Shown: positions 1 to 12,134 of the stretch, piece after piece | How the letters are laid out: the number at the start of each line of letters is the position of its first letter | Position numbering within the stretch: position 1 is the stretch's first letter | Source: Silene latifolia | Taxonomy: Eukaryota; Streptophyta; Magnoliopsida; Caryophyllales; Caryophyllaceae | Reading direction: 5' to 3' | Assembly: GCF_048544455.1 (NCBI RefSeq) | Contig: NC_133536.1 | Span: 29,266,152-29,330,151, forward strand | Length of the DNA stretch: 64,000 nt | Made by a program: the position numbers and the translations under genes | Notes under the pieces: model-generated | The model's input: only the letters and a program-made list of their open reading frames with translations | Told to the model about the DNA's origin: nothing | Database searches by the model: none

Positions 1-352
1 GTTTTACGCTTGTCGGCGAATGATTTTTGTTTTAAATTTGTCTTTGGCTTGGAAAGTAAGCGTTCTTGTGTGCACGACAAGATCAATTTCGTTCCATGGA
101 TGAGACTTACACTTTTGAGAACTCTTCATTAATGTTTTTGAAAGTATTTTGATTTTGATTTATGCAAATAAGTTAATTTTCGATCGGGTTCTGTCGTAAA
201 ATTTTATTTAAAACTTTTGAAACAATTTTAATTCTTACGATAAGTAACCTTTTAACGTTTTGGTTACCAACTTTAAAGGTTCAGTTTTATTTTATAACCT
301 TTCATTCTACTTTCAAGTTTCGAGGACGAAACTTTTTAAAAGATGGGGTGAT
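1..352 (+). mobile_element. 3' end of internal region, upstream unit of a tandem gypsy array
   Basis: This stretch matches 5788-6139 almost base for base, at an offset of 5787. It is therefore the 3' end of the internal region of an earlier unit that lies mostly outside the window. It contains the phrase cgaggacgaa, common at the end of chromovirus-type Ty3/gypsy polyproteins. It ends in a purine-rich tract (about 338-352) directly before the LTR start at 353. No usable reading frame is seen. Confidence 0.8.
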
Positions 353-727
353 TGTAACCCCCGCGAATTTCCCCTTTTGACAGTTAAAATTTATTAAACC
401 GTTTGATTGCTTTATTTTGTATTCTTGAATTCTTCAGTTTAATTAATTTTATGTCAAACACGATTTTTATAAACGTATTATATAAAAGCTCATTTTTATT
501 AGAATACGTATTATTAAATTACATTTTGAGGCACGATTTTTATAAGAATGTATTTATTTGCATTTTTGGTCGGATAATAATAGTGACCGTAATAATAATA
601 ATTCCCGTCTTAGTTTCCGTCTAGTAAGACAGTCACATTTCACCTTTGAACCTAGTTAAATCCGAACCCATCACAAATCGACAACTCGTAGCTACCTTTT
701 TTCAACTCATCTATACAATCCTTTTAC

Positions 728-729
<2 letters not shown>

Positions 730-781
<52 letters not shown>

Positions 782-782
782 G

Positions 783-849
<67 letters not shown>
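730..849 (+). repeat. (ATT)n microsatellite in LTR 1
   Basis: About 40 ATT units with one interruption near 780. The matching place in LTR 2 (6519-6541) has only about 8 units, so this tract expanded or contracted after the two LTRs separated. It produces spurious poly-Asn and poly-Ile frames on the minus strand. Confidence 0.95.
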
Positions 850-850
<1 letters not shown>

Positions 851-2900
851 ATTTTGTTGTTGAGTGATACCGTGTACCCCACCCCCATTTCTTTTCTTCT
901 TCCTTTTCTGCGTTAAACAAAGAAGAACAACAATCCCCTGCGACAAACAAACAACCCCGGACCAACAACTCCATTTTTAGACCTTAAAACCCAGATTTCG
1001 GGCTCATTTCTTCACCATTCCCCTTAGTTTTTGTACCATTATTCTCCTTATTTCCTCCTTCATCTTTCAAGGTAAGAAAGACTCGATTTTGTGATGATTT
1101 CAGTTTGACCCGCCTCCTAAAAGTTCCGATTTTTTTAGCTCCTTTATGTCATTTTCCTCCTTCTAGTTGAAGAAACCGAAGACCCGCAGGGAGGCTCGCA
1201 CTCTTTTGACGTTTTCCACGGAGATTTGAAGAGCAATGAGGTAACGGTGATAGGTTACTCGACAATGAGTCGATATTCCACCCCTTCAACCCGGTTCTTT
1301 ACACTCCTTTGTCGTAAAGTTTCATTCTTTAATTGCTGTTGATGTTTAGTTGTTGATATTAATGAATTATTTGTGTTTAATTTCCATCCTAACCTCGCCT
1401 GAAAAATCGTCTTAAAATGAGTTGTGGTAGACTGTCTTGTATTGCGTTTTTGGAGCTGTGCAAGGCGGTTGTTGCGTTGGAATTGGACTGTTTCTTGGCT
1501 CTGTTTTGGGCAGGGACATGAGAGGAAGTGTTGGGTTGTTCCATGTAATTCAGTTGCCCGTCATGGCTCAGTTTTGGTCAGTGTTATTGAGGTTGTTGGT
1601 CTCGGTTTGGGTGGTCTTCGGGACTGTTTTGTGCTTGCTTAATTCTTTTGTATTTCCGTCTTAATCCTGCTTCGAGTATGGTCTTAGTATGGCTCATGAG
1701 GGGACGGTTTTTATACGCTGAAATAGACTAGTTCGAGCTGGCAAAATCGAGTTTACTAGGACGGAAGGTGGTTGCCTGTACATACGGAATTACAGTGTTA
1801 AATTACGTCTTGTTCACGCATATAAAACAACTCGTTTCAAATGTGTCTTTTATGGGCTATGGTTCACGGTTTTGGGTCTTAGTTGGGTTGTGAGTTGGTC
1901 TGACCGTGGTATGGCATGGTCAAGGCGTGGGTGGTTGTGGCAATCGGCCGCGGATCGGCAAAGACGGGCACGGATCACGGCGGCCATGGTGAGCACGGTA
2001 GTGGGTGTTTGTGCACTTGTTCTCTTTTTTTACTTCCATCCTTTTCCTTGTGGTTTGTGGTATTTTGATATTGAGTCCATCATGTTCTAAGTGTTGGGCT
2101 CAATAAGTTCAATTGGTTGGGTTGTATGCACTTTCTGGATGGGCTAACATATGGGCCAAGTTGTTATAGGTTATAGGTGGACCGATTTGTAAGCTTGATT
2201 ATTGGGCTACATTTAGTTTATGGGTACTTGCGGAGTCAAGTTTGGGTCAGTCGAATGGTTTAATCTACGTCTCGTATTTTATATAACTTAATTCGTTAAA
2301 TATCGTCCATTATATATATTTTCTCACATGACCAAATTGTTGAGCTTCACATGATTATATGTTTAAATTTTACATGAGTATTAAGTTGGGTCTAACATAT
2401 CTTGTTGTTGGGCTTAATGTGAGTTAATTTGTTGGACTTCTTATAATTCGTTTATTGGGCTCATAAATGAGTTACTTGGACTTGGTCACATTTTATCCCT
2501 TGTATTTTATAAAACGTAAATTATGCATCATCACTCATTACATTTTATTTAACCGTCATGTTAAATTATAAAATGGAATATTCATTAATATAATACAAGT
2601 ATGAGATATTTACTATAAGTACTTGTAAGAGTCATATTCTTGATAATGCCTTGTATTGCTCTGTTGTGAGAGTCTTGGTCCTATCGGATACTAGGGGTGA
2701 GCTATAAGCCCTCTAGTTGCGATATGATCGTCGGGATTGATGTTCCCACCCATACTCATGGTGAGATGCAAGCCATGAGTATGAATGTGACATTAATGGT
2801 CCCGTGTCATATGATGTTTGCATGATCATTCTTACTCTTATTGTGACTCAAGTGTGACGTTTTATATTGTGTGACTACTTGACATTCCTTGTTTACCCCT

Positions 2901-3215
2901 TTCGGACCTTTGGTTACGAGTGTGTGCCATGTTTCCGGATTGGGTTATCTTTCCTCTTTAGGACCTTTGGTTAAAAGTGTGTGCCATGTTTCCGGATTGG
3001 GTTATCTTTCCTCTTTCGGACCTTTGGTTACAAGTGTGTGCCATGTTTCCGGATTGGGTTATCTTTCCTCTTTCGGACCTTTGGTTACGGGTGTGTGCCA
3101 TGTTTCCGGATTAGGATATCCTTCCGCCTTTCTTCGGACCTTTGGTTACGAGTGTGTGCCATGTTTCCGATTAGAGGTTACTCGACCTTTGGTTACGAGT
3201 GTGTGCCATGTTTCG
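2901..3215 (+). repeat. 57-bp minisatellite in LTR 1
   Basis: The ggacctttggtta motif starts at 2904, 2961, 3018 and 3075, exactly 57 bp apart. More diverged units follow near 3136 and 3184. Since 57 is a multiple of 3, all frames stay open across the array and look like a 19-residue repeat protein. The same array lies in LTR 2 (about 8583-8895) and LTR 3 (about 17470-17780). Confidence 0.9.
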
Positions 3216-3944
3216 AGTCTTGGATACGATTGGTATATCGTATGTCGAATCGGGTGACGTCCATCCCGAGTCCGGATCCGGTTTAGACTAGGACCGTATT
3301 ATGATCGTCGTCCTACCAAGAGGTTGGAGTCTAGATGGTTTGTCTTGTGAGTTCATACTAAGTATATGTCTTACACTTGTTGAGTCGTGTCAATATGGGT
3401 TGGTCGACTTGGTTGTTCTATGCCCTTGATTACATATTCATCCTCATACACCATGCCTATTCTACTAAGGAAGTATTATGCTTGTTTCATCACGATCGTT
3501 CATTATATCTCCTTATTCTTCATTGTTCACATATGTTGCATGATTAATATGTTTGTTTAAGTGTTGTTTGTTACTAGCATTTCGACATATTGTGGCTGGG
3601 AGAACCTTGAGTTACTCCCCACTGACTGTGGCGTTCATGTTTACATGAATGACTGGTGGTGAAGATGCTTACGTGGGGAAGACGTGTGGGCTAGCGAGAA
3701 CTAAACCCTCGGACCTTAATTTCTAATTTAGAAACCCTTTATTTGTTTATTCGTGGGATATCTTTTCCCCGCTTTCTAGACTTGGGTTGTAATAACCTAA
3801 ATTTGTCTATTTTAGTAATTGTTTCATTTTGTTTTGGCACCCGCGCTTTAATCTTTAACTTGTGATCTAATAGTTTTTAAAATCTCCTAAATTTCCGTAT
3901 TAATTTATTAATTATATTTCCGCGTTATCGCGGGGGGTGTCACA

Positions 3945-6139
3945 GTTGGTATCAGAGCCTATGTTGCTCCCGACGCACACACGTGTACCCCAAATTTAAT
4001 TTGAACTTGACCTTGAATAATGAATGAGAGATGGGTAGACTTAAGGACCTAATGTGGTAGTCTGTATTGTGTTTGCTCTTTGTTAGGTTCTAACATGTTT
4101 GTTGATTGTTGTGCTCTTGGATTGACATACCATGAGCTTACCGATGTGATGATCAAGATTTGGTTCCTATTGCCGAGTATTGAAGATTTGTTCAATTTTG
4201 AAGAATGCTTCTACTTCTTTGAAGATGTTTCTCGTTCTTTGTGTATCTTGCCTTATTCTTTATCTCTCGGTGCTATCCTCCTTATAAACTTTCTTTTGTT
4301 TTACTTTGAAAGCTACTCTTGTACCCTCCTACCTTGTTCTTTGTTCTTTGCTAATTCTCTTTAACGCCCTTTTATAGTACTCTTTCTTTTGAGGGGTGTT
4401 GACCTTGGTTGAGGATTTTGACTTTTGTGGAGATTGCTTGTGGTTGACCCTTAATCCTGGTTTTGAGAGGTTTTGATGTTGGAAAGACTTAAGTAATGTG
4501 ATGAGACATACTTGGTGATTCTTATACCTAGTTCCTTGATAAAGTGATTGCGGTTGTTTAGTGGAATTATTTGTGTTGTCAAGTTTGAATTGCATTTGTT
4601 ACTAAGGTTATAGAGCTTGGCTTTGTTGTTTATGTCTGGGATTTGAAAGGCTTAGGAAATGTAGTGAGACGTGTCATGGGATACTAGTGCTTAGTACTTA
4701 ACTTAAAATGGATGAAATTGGATGGTGGATTTGAGGATGTAGGATTGACTAAGTAAGTCGAGTTCGTGATTGGCTTTCGTAGTCGCTTTGGATATGAGGA
4801 CCTTGTGGAATATTTGAGGAACCTTTTCTGCAAATTTAGAACTTGAGATTAGGACCCTTGATTGAGGATTTTACCATTTTGGGAAACTTATGGATGACAC
4901 CAGTTGGATGTGAGTATAGCTTTGTTGGAAGCCTTGACCTTGATCTTGTGGAGGTTGTTTGTAGATGTTTGAGGATTTCGAGTAGTAAGATCACACTTAT
5001 AGTAGAGTATGACTTAGGATGAAGTAACATAAGTGATTTGAGGAAATTCTTGGGAATGTTGTGATTATAAGTTTTGTTGTTAAGAAGTTTTCAGAACCGT
5101 TTAGGATGGTGTTGTTGTTTGAGGTTTGAGTGCCTGGCATTTCCTTGTTGTCTAATTCATCTTCTTCTTTGACCATAAGCGTTACCGTTTATACCTCTCT
5201 TCCTCACTTCATCTTGCTCCTCCCTTAAGTTTGATGCTAGTGACCTATAAAAACTCTATCTTTGACATCCTTGTTGACCTTACTTCAATTCTTACCCTAT
5301 GAAATTCATCGTAGCTCTTTTTGTTGGTTAAGTCTGGACCCTCTTAGCGTACTTTGTACTTATGTTGTCTAAATTGCTTTTCATTTCATACAATTTCTAA
5401 GTATTTCAAGCTACCAATTTGTTTCGTTGTTAAAAGTTTATATTACTTTTACAAAACCTTACCTATTTTAAAGGTTTGAAAATGAAGAAAATTGATTTAA
5501 TTCCATATTTGTTCCTTGAGTATAGACTTCTTTATCATGATTTTTATTGCTAAACCCGAGATTTCTTTAAATTTTATCCAATTTCTGTTAACTTGGATTT
5601 ATTTATGATTTCTTTGACAAAGTTTAATATCATATTTTCAGGAACTTGACTCCTTATTGAGTTTAAAAGTGAAATCTTTATTTCTATTTTGGCTTTTACA
5701 AGAGAAAAATTGAGTAAAGTACCTTTCTCTTTTGATTTTAACGTTGATCGGATGATAGAACTCGTTATTAGAGACGTTTAATAACTTGTTTTACGCTTGT
5801 CGGCGAATGATTTTTGTTTTAAATTTGTCTTTGACTTGAAAAGTAAGCGTTATTGTGTGCACGACAAGAGCAATTTCGTTCCATGGATGAGACTTACACT
5901 TTTGAGAACTCTTCATTAATGTTTTTGAAAGTATTTTGATTTTGATTTATGCAAATAAGTTAATTTTCGATCGGGTTCTGTCGTAAAATTTTATTTAAAA
6001 CTTTTGAAACAATTTTAATTCTTACGATAAGTAACCTTTTAACGTTTTGGTTACCAACTTTAAAGGTTCAGTTTTATTTTATAACCTTTCATTCTACTTT
6101 CAAGTTTCGAGGACGAAACTTTTTAAAAGATGGGGTGAT
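3945..6139 (+). mobile_element. Non-coding internal region of the gypsy element
   Basis: This 2.2-kb segment lies between the PBS and LTR 2. I see no gag zinc knuckle, protease, reverse transcriptase, RNase H or integrase motif in any frame; the longest open frames begin at TTG and have no domain-like content. The last 352 bp (5788-6139) equal the window start. Long LTRs with a short non-coding interior fit a LARD-type non-autonomous derivative that would need proteins from a related element. A secondary deletion of gag-pol is the alternative. Confidence 0.75.
3947..3959 (+). other. Primer binding site, initiator-Met tRNA type
   Basis: TGGTATCAGAGCC begins two bases after the end of LTR 1. 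This is the usual plant LTR-retrotransposon PBS complementary to the 3' end of tRNA-iMet. It fixes the element's orientation as plus and marks 3944 as the LTR end. Confidence 0.9.
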
Positions 6140-9100
6140 TGTAACCCCTGCGAATTTCCCCTTTTGACAGTTAAAATTTATTAAACCGTTTGATTGCTTT
6201 ATTTTGTATTCTTGAATTCTTCAGTTTAATTAATTTTATGTCAAACACGATTTTTATAAACGTATTATATAAAAGCTCATTTTTATTAGAATACGTATTA
6301 TTAAATTACATTTTGAGGCACGATTTTTATAAGAATGTATTTATTCGCATTTTTGGTCGGATAATAATAGTGACCGTAATAATAATAATTCCCGTCTTAG
6401 TTTCCGTCTAGTAAGACCGTCACATTTCACCTTTGAACCTAGTTAAATCCGAACCCATCACAAATCGACAACTCGTAGCTACCTTTTTTCAACTCATCTA
6501 TACAATCCTTTTACTTTTATTATTATTATTATTATTATTAAATTTTGTTGTTGAGTGATGCCGTGTACCCCACCCCCATTTCTTTTCTTCTTCCTTTTCT
6601 GCGTTAAACAGCAGCAACAACAATCCCCTGCGACAACAAACAACCCAGACCAACAACTCCATTTTTAGACCTTAAAACCCAGATTTCGGGCTCATTTCTT
6701 CACCATTCCCCTTAGTTTTTGTACCATTATTCTCCTTATTTCCTCCTTCATCTTTCAAGGTAAGAAAGACTCGATTTTGTGATGATTTCAATTTGACCCG
6801 CCTCCTAAAAGTTCCGATTTTTTAAGCTCCTTTATGTCGTTTTCCTCCTTCTAGTTGAAGAAACCGAAGACCCGCAGGGAGGCTCGCACTCTTTTGACGT
6901 TTTCCACGGAGATTTGAAGAGCAATGAGGTAACGGTGATAGGTTACTCGACAATGAGTCGATATTCCACCCCTTCAACCCGGTTCTTTACACTCCTTTGT
7001 CGTAAAGTTTCATTCTTTAATTCTTTGTTGATGTTTAGTTGTTGATATTAATGAATTATTTGTGTTTAATTTCCATCCTAACCTCGCTTTGAAAAATCGT
7101 CTTAAAATGAGTTGTGGTAGACTGTTTTGTATTGCGTTTTGGAGTCAAAAGGCGGTTGTTGCGTTGGAATTGGACTGTTTCTTGGCTCTGTTTTGGGCAG
7201 GGACATGAGAGGAAGTGTTGGGTTGTTCCATGTAATTCATTGCCCGTCATGGCTCGTTTTGGTCGGTGTTATTGAGGTTGTTGGTCTCGGTTTGGGTGGT
7301 CTTCGGATGTTTTGTGCTTGCTTAATTCTTTTGTATTTCCGTCTTAATCCTGCTTCGAGTATGGTCTTAGTATGGCTCATGAGGGGACGGTTTTTATACG
7401 CTGAAATAGACTAGTTCGAGCCGGCAAAATCGAGTTTACTAGGACGGAGGTGGTTGCCCAGTACATACGGAATTACAGTGTTAAATTACGTCTTGTTCAC
7501 GCATATAAAACAACTCGTTTCAAATGTGTCTTTTATGGGCTATGGTTCACGGTTTTGGGTCTTAGTTGGGTTGTGAGTTGGTCGACCGACCGTGGGCATT
7601 CTTTGGCGGCGGGGTGGTTGTGGCAATCGTCGCGGATCGGCAAAGACGACCACGGATCACGGCGGCCATGGTGAGCACGGTAGTGGGTGTTTGTGCACTT
7701 GTTCTCTTTTTTTACTTCCATCCTTTTCCTTGTGGTTTGTGGTATTTTGATATTGAGTCCATCATGTTCTAAGTGTTGGGCTCAATAAGTTCAATTGGTT
7801 GGGTTGTATGCACTTTCTGGATGGGCTAACATATGGGCCAAGTTGTTATAGGTTATAGGTGGACCGATTTGTAAGCTTGATTATTGGGCTACATTTAGTT
7901 TATGGGTACTTGCGGAGTCAAGTTTGGGTCAGTCGAATGGTTTAATCTACGTCTCGTATTTTATATAACTTAATTCGTTAAATATCGTCCATTATATATA
8001 TTTTCTCACATGACCAAATTGTTGAGCTTCACATGATTATATGTTTAAATTTTACATGAGTATTAAGTTGGGTCTAACATATCTTGTTGTTGGGCTTAAT
8101 GTGAGTTAATTTGTTGGACTTCTTATAATTCGTTTATTGGGCTCATAAATGAGTTACTTGGACTTGGTCACATTTTATCCCTTGTATTTTATAAAACGTA
8201 AATTATGCATCATCACTCATTACATTTTATTTAACCGTCATGTTAAATTATAAAATGGAATATTCATTAATATAATACAAGCATGAGATATTTACTATAA
8301 GTACTTGTAAGAGTCATATTCTTGATAATGCCTTGTATTGCTCTGTTGTGAGAGTCTTGGTCCTATCGGATACTAGGGGTGAGCTATAAGCCCTCTAGTT
8401 GCGATATGATCGTCGGGATTGATGTTCCCACCCATACTCATGGTGAGATGCAAGCCATGAGTATGAATGTGACATTAATGGTCCCGTGTCATATGATGTT
8501 TGCATGATCATTCTTACTCTTATTGTGACTCAAGTGTGACGTTTTACATTGTGTGACTACTTGACATTCCTTGTTTACCCCTTTCGGACCTTTGGTTACG
8601 AGTGTGTGCCATGTTTCCGGATTGGGTTATCTTTCCTCTTTTGGACCTTTGGTTACAAGTGTGTGCCATGTTTCCGGATTGGGTTATCTTTCCTCTTTCG
8701 GACCTTTGGTTACAAGTGTTCCATGTTTCCGGATTGGGTTATCTTTCCTCTTTCGGACCTTTGGTTACGGGTGTGTGCCATGTTTCCGGATTAGGATATC
8801 CTTCTGCCTTTCTTCGGACCTTTGGTTACGAGTGTGTGCCATGTTTCCGATTAGAGGTTACTCGACCTTTGGTTACGAGTGTGTGCCATGTTTCGAGTCT
8901 TGGATACGATTGATATATCGTATGTCGAATCGGGTGACGTCCATCCCGAGAGTCTGGATCCAGGTTTAGACTAGGACCGTATTATGATCGTCGTCCTACC
9001 AAGAGGTTGGAGTCTAGATGGTTTGTCTTGTGAGTTCATACTAAGTATATGTCTTACACTTGTTGAGTCGTGTCAATATGGGTTGGTCGACTTGGTTGTT

Positions 9101-9625
9101 CTATGCCCTTGATTGCATATTCATCCTCATACACCATGCCTATTCTACTAAGAAAGTATTATGCTTGTTTCATCACGATCGTTCATTATATCTCCTTATT
9201 CTTCATTGTTCACATATGTTGCATGATTAATATGTTTGTTTAAGTGTTGTTTGTTACTTGCATTTTGACATATTGTGGCTGGGAGAACCTTGAGTTACTC
9301 CCCACTGACTGTGGCGTTCATGTTTACATGAATGACAGGTGGTGAAGATGCTTACGTGGGGAAGACGTGTGGGCTAGCGAGAACTAAACCCTCGGACCTT
9401 AATTTCTAATTTAGAAACCCTTTATTTGTTTATTCGTGGGATATCTTTTCCCCGCTTTCTAGACTTGGGTTGTAATAACCTAAATTTGTCTATTTTAGTA
9501 ATTGTTTCATTTTGTTTTGGCACCCGCGCTTTAATCTTTAACTTGTGATCTAAAAGTTTTTAAAATCTCCTAAATTTCCGTATTAATTTATTAGTTATAT
9601 TTCCGCGTTATCGCGGGGTGTCACA
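6140..9625 (+). repeat. LTR 2 of the gypsy array
   Basis: It is co-linear with LTR 1 from TGTAACCCCTGCG to GGGGTGTCACA. Differences from LTR 1 are the much shorter ATT tract, a few scattered substitutions, and clusters of changes in the GC-rich parts (about 7125-7320 and 7580-7660). After 9625 there is no PBS, so this is the right-hand end of the array. The 57-bp minisatellite recurs at 8583-8895, with one unit shortened by 2 bp. Confidence 0.9.
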
Positions 9626-9949
9626 AAGTTCAATCTCTTGTTCTTCATTTTATTCAAGCAATCAATTTAATAAGCTTATTTATCTTCATCCTTATTGGTT
9701 ATATTTTCTTTACTACTCTGTATTTTCTTGTTTTATTCATCAATTTACATTGCCTTAGTTTGTATCTCCTTTGTTGTTGAATGTTTACGTTGCTTATAAT
9801 TAAAGTTATCATCTTTTTGCTTAATTTCATCTTAATTAAGGTTTAATTAGTTTATTATCATCTTAAATGTTGCCAATTGCATGTTTTATTGTAAAAATCA
9901 ATTTAATAAGCTTATTTATCTTCATCCTTATTGGTATATTTTCTTTACT
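9626..9949 (+). other. Duplicated 3' flank plus 53-nt templated filler
   Basis: 9626-9896 matches the flank of LTR 3 at 18516-18784. At 9897-9949 a 53-nt block repeats 9661-9714, and Sirevirus pol sequence begins immediately after it. The filler lacks one T of the nearby template (ggtata, not ggttata), like the copy at 18 kb. No gene is present. The structure looks like a repaired break with copied filler DNA. Confidence 0.75.
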
Positions 9950-11603
9950 TCGACTAAGTGGAAATACAAAAACTCACACCCCATGGACAATATTCTTGGG
10001 AATATTAAGAAGGGTGTTCAAACAAGACGTTCCTTAAACAACTTCTGCTCTTTCTACTCTTTCCTATCCATGATCGAACCAAAGAACATCAATGAAGCTC
10101 TAGCTGAATCAGATTTGATTATAGCCATGCAAGAAGAGCTTCAACAGTTCGAAAGAAACAAGGTTTGGCATTTAGTTCCTAGACCAAAAGATCGGACAGT
10201 TATTGGAACACGGTGGGTCTTCCGGAATAAATTAGATGATACCGGAGTCATTGTTAGAAATAAGGCTAGATTGGTGGTTCAAGGATATAATCAACAAGAA
10301 GGAATAGATTATGACGAGACTTTCGCACCTGTTGCTCGTCTAGAAGCTATTAGACTTCTGATAGCATTCGCCGCACACAAAGGAATGAAGCTCTTCCAGA
10401 TGGATGTCAAGACCGCATTCTTGAACGGTTATCTACAAGAAGAAGTCTTCGTTGAACAACCCCCTGGTTTTAAGAATATCAAATTTGAGGATCACGTGTT
10501 CAAATTAGATAAAGCCCTATACGGATCGAAGCAAGCACCTAGGGCTTGGTACGACAGATTATCCAAGTTTCTACTTGACAAAGGGATTCGATGAGGATCC
10601 GTCGACAAAACCCTATTTCGAAAACGAGGATTCTCGACCTTTTGGTTGTTCAAATATACGTCGATGATATCATCTTTGGATCGACCAACCGACGTCTATG
10701 CAAATACTTTTCTGAGTTAATGACTTCCGAGTTCGAGATGAGTATGATGGGAGAATTGAAATTCTTCCTAGGTCTGCAAATACAACAAACAGATGAAGGC
10801 ATTAAGATTCATCAACAGAAATACATCAAAGAATTGATTCGGAAATTTGGAATGGAAAATTCACACACTATGCCTACTCCAATGGTCGAGAATAAGAAAT
10901 CGACATTGGATGAAGACGCAGTAAATCAGTTGATGAAACTACTTACCGTGGGATGATTGGGTCACTGTTATATTTGACCGCAAGTAGAACCGATATTATG
11001 TTTAGCGTATGCGTTTGTGCGAGATATCAATCGTCTCCCAAAGAATCGCATATGACGGCCGTAAAAAGAATTTTACGTTATTTAATTGAACGGCCAACTT
11101 ATACCTATGGTATCCAATGGAGTGCAATTTTGATCTAGTCGGTTATTCCGATGCCGACTACGCAGGATGTTCTCTAGACAGAAAAAGCACGTCGGGTGTC
11201 GCCACTTTTATTGGACCTTGTATCATTACGTGGGGCTCGAAGAAACAAAATTCGGTTGCTCTCTCAATCTTTGGGCCGAGTATATTGTTTGCAGGATCTG
11301 GTATGTACTCAACTTTTATGGCTTAAACAACAATTACGTGATTATGGTGTTGACGTAGGATGTATTCCTATTTTATGTGATAATACTAGTGCGATTATTA
11401 TTTCTAAAAATCCTGCACAACATTCTCGTACCAAACATATTGAAATAAGACACCATTTTATTAGAGACCATGTTGAGAAGGGGAATATAAAACTTGAATT
11501 TTGTAGTACTGAAAAACAATGGGCAGACATTTTGACAAAATCATTAGCTAGAGAACGATTTGAGACTTTACGGTTGGAAATTTGTTTAATCAGTGGTACC
11601 TAA
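9950..11603 (+). pseudogene. Ty1/copia pol remnant: reverse transcriptase and RNase H
   Basis: Reverse transcriptase is recognisable from [12 protein letters not shown] through [22 protein letters not shown] and [12 protein letters not shown] (10160-10560), then YVDD near 10660. The RNase H part shows YSDADYAGC (near 11150), CDNTSAI (11380), SRTKHIEIRHHF (11430) and ADILTKSLARERF (11525-11560). The reading frame changes near 10590, 10945, 11115 and 11260, so the protein cannot be made. The usual AEAEY part of RNase H is scrambled by the last shift. The nominal N-terminal residues before 9950 are translated flank, not element. Confidence 0.9.
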
Positions 11604-12134
11604 GCTTCTATAATTGTCTAATCCTTTTATGACTGACTAGTTAAGTTAAGATTGTATGATCAAGCGTCCGTATATTGCGTTGCATGAATAATTTCGTTTA
11701 TAGAAATATTATTTTCATAAGATTCTATTTGCTATTTAGAATTTAATTGACATACAAACTTATAACACACCATATCTTTTATTTGTATCTTTTATCTTCA
11801 AAATTTTAATAAAAAAAAAAAAAAAAAAAATTCTCACAAAATAAGCTCACAATACACGGCTCACATCTTTCCTATTCTAGACCAAATTCCTAATTCATGT
11901 CATATCATCATAAATTTCCATACTTATCACTTTCCTATTCCTAATTAACTACACTTACCATATTTCATTTACACTTGTTAACCCTAATATCTAGACCTAT
12001 ATCTACCCTTGATTGACCGTCCACCCCTACCCACTTGCTCACTTTCTTTCTTCCAAATATTTACCATCATTGCATATCTTTTCCTTTACTCGAACAATCA
12101 CCATCATCCCCTTTTTCAAACCATCTCCATCATC
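11604..12134 (+). other. Spacer between pol and envelope-like ORF of the Sirevirus
   Basis: Non-coding, AT-rich, with a poly(A) run at about 11811-11830. The C-rich stretch 12005-12134 is open in the envelope-like frame but only from a TTG codon. I treat it as untranslated leader. Confidence 0.6.

Larger units (their letters stand above)
353..3944 (+). repeat. LTR 1 of a Ty3/gypsy (Tekay-like) element, about 3.6 kb
   Basis: The LTR starts TGTAACCCCCGCGA and ends TCGCGGGGGGTGTCACA, so it has TG...CA ends with an imperfect terminal inverted repeat. A purine tract precedes it and a Met-tRNA primer binding site follows it. The same sequence recurs at 6140-9625 and, truncated, at 15884-18515. It holds a long ATT microsatellite (730-849) and a 57-bp minisatellite (2901-3215). 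The small open frames inside are products of these repeats and are not genes. The length and TGTAACCCC start fit the Del/Tekay chromovirus lineage; that assignment is inference, because no pol domain is present. Confidence 0.85.

Noticed and set aside
403-624. 73-codon frame repeated at 6190-6411
   Set aside because: Begins at TTG, lies in the start of the LTR, and is conserved only because the LTRs are copies.
707-974. Minus-strand poly-Asn and poly-Ile frames
   Set aside because: Translation of the ATT microsatellite.
2889-3257. 122-codon open frame with a 19-residue repeat (also at 8571-8969 and 17437-17859)
   Set aside because: It is a by-product of a 57-bp minisatellite inside LTRs; several frames are open at once and nothing resembles a domain.
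4080-4364. 94-codon frame after the gypsy PBS, considered as a gag remnant
   Set aside because: Begins at TTG and has no zinc knuckle or capsid-like pattern.
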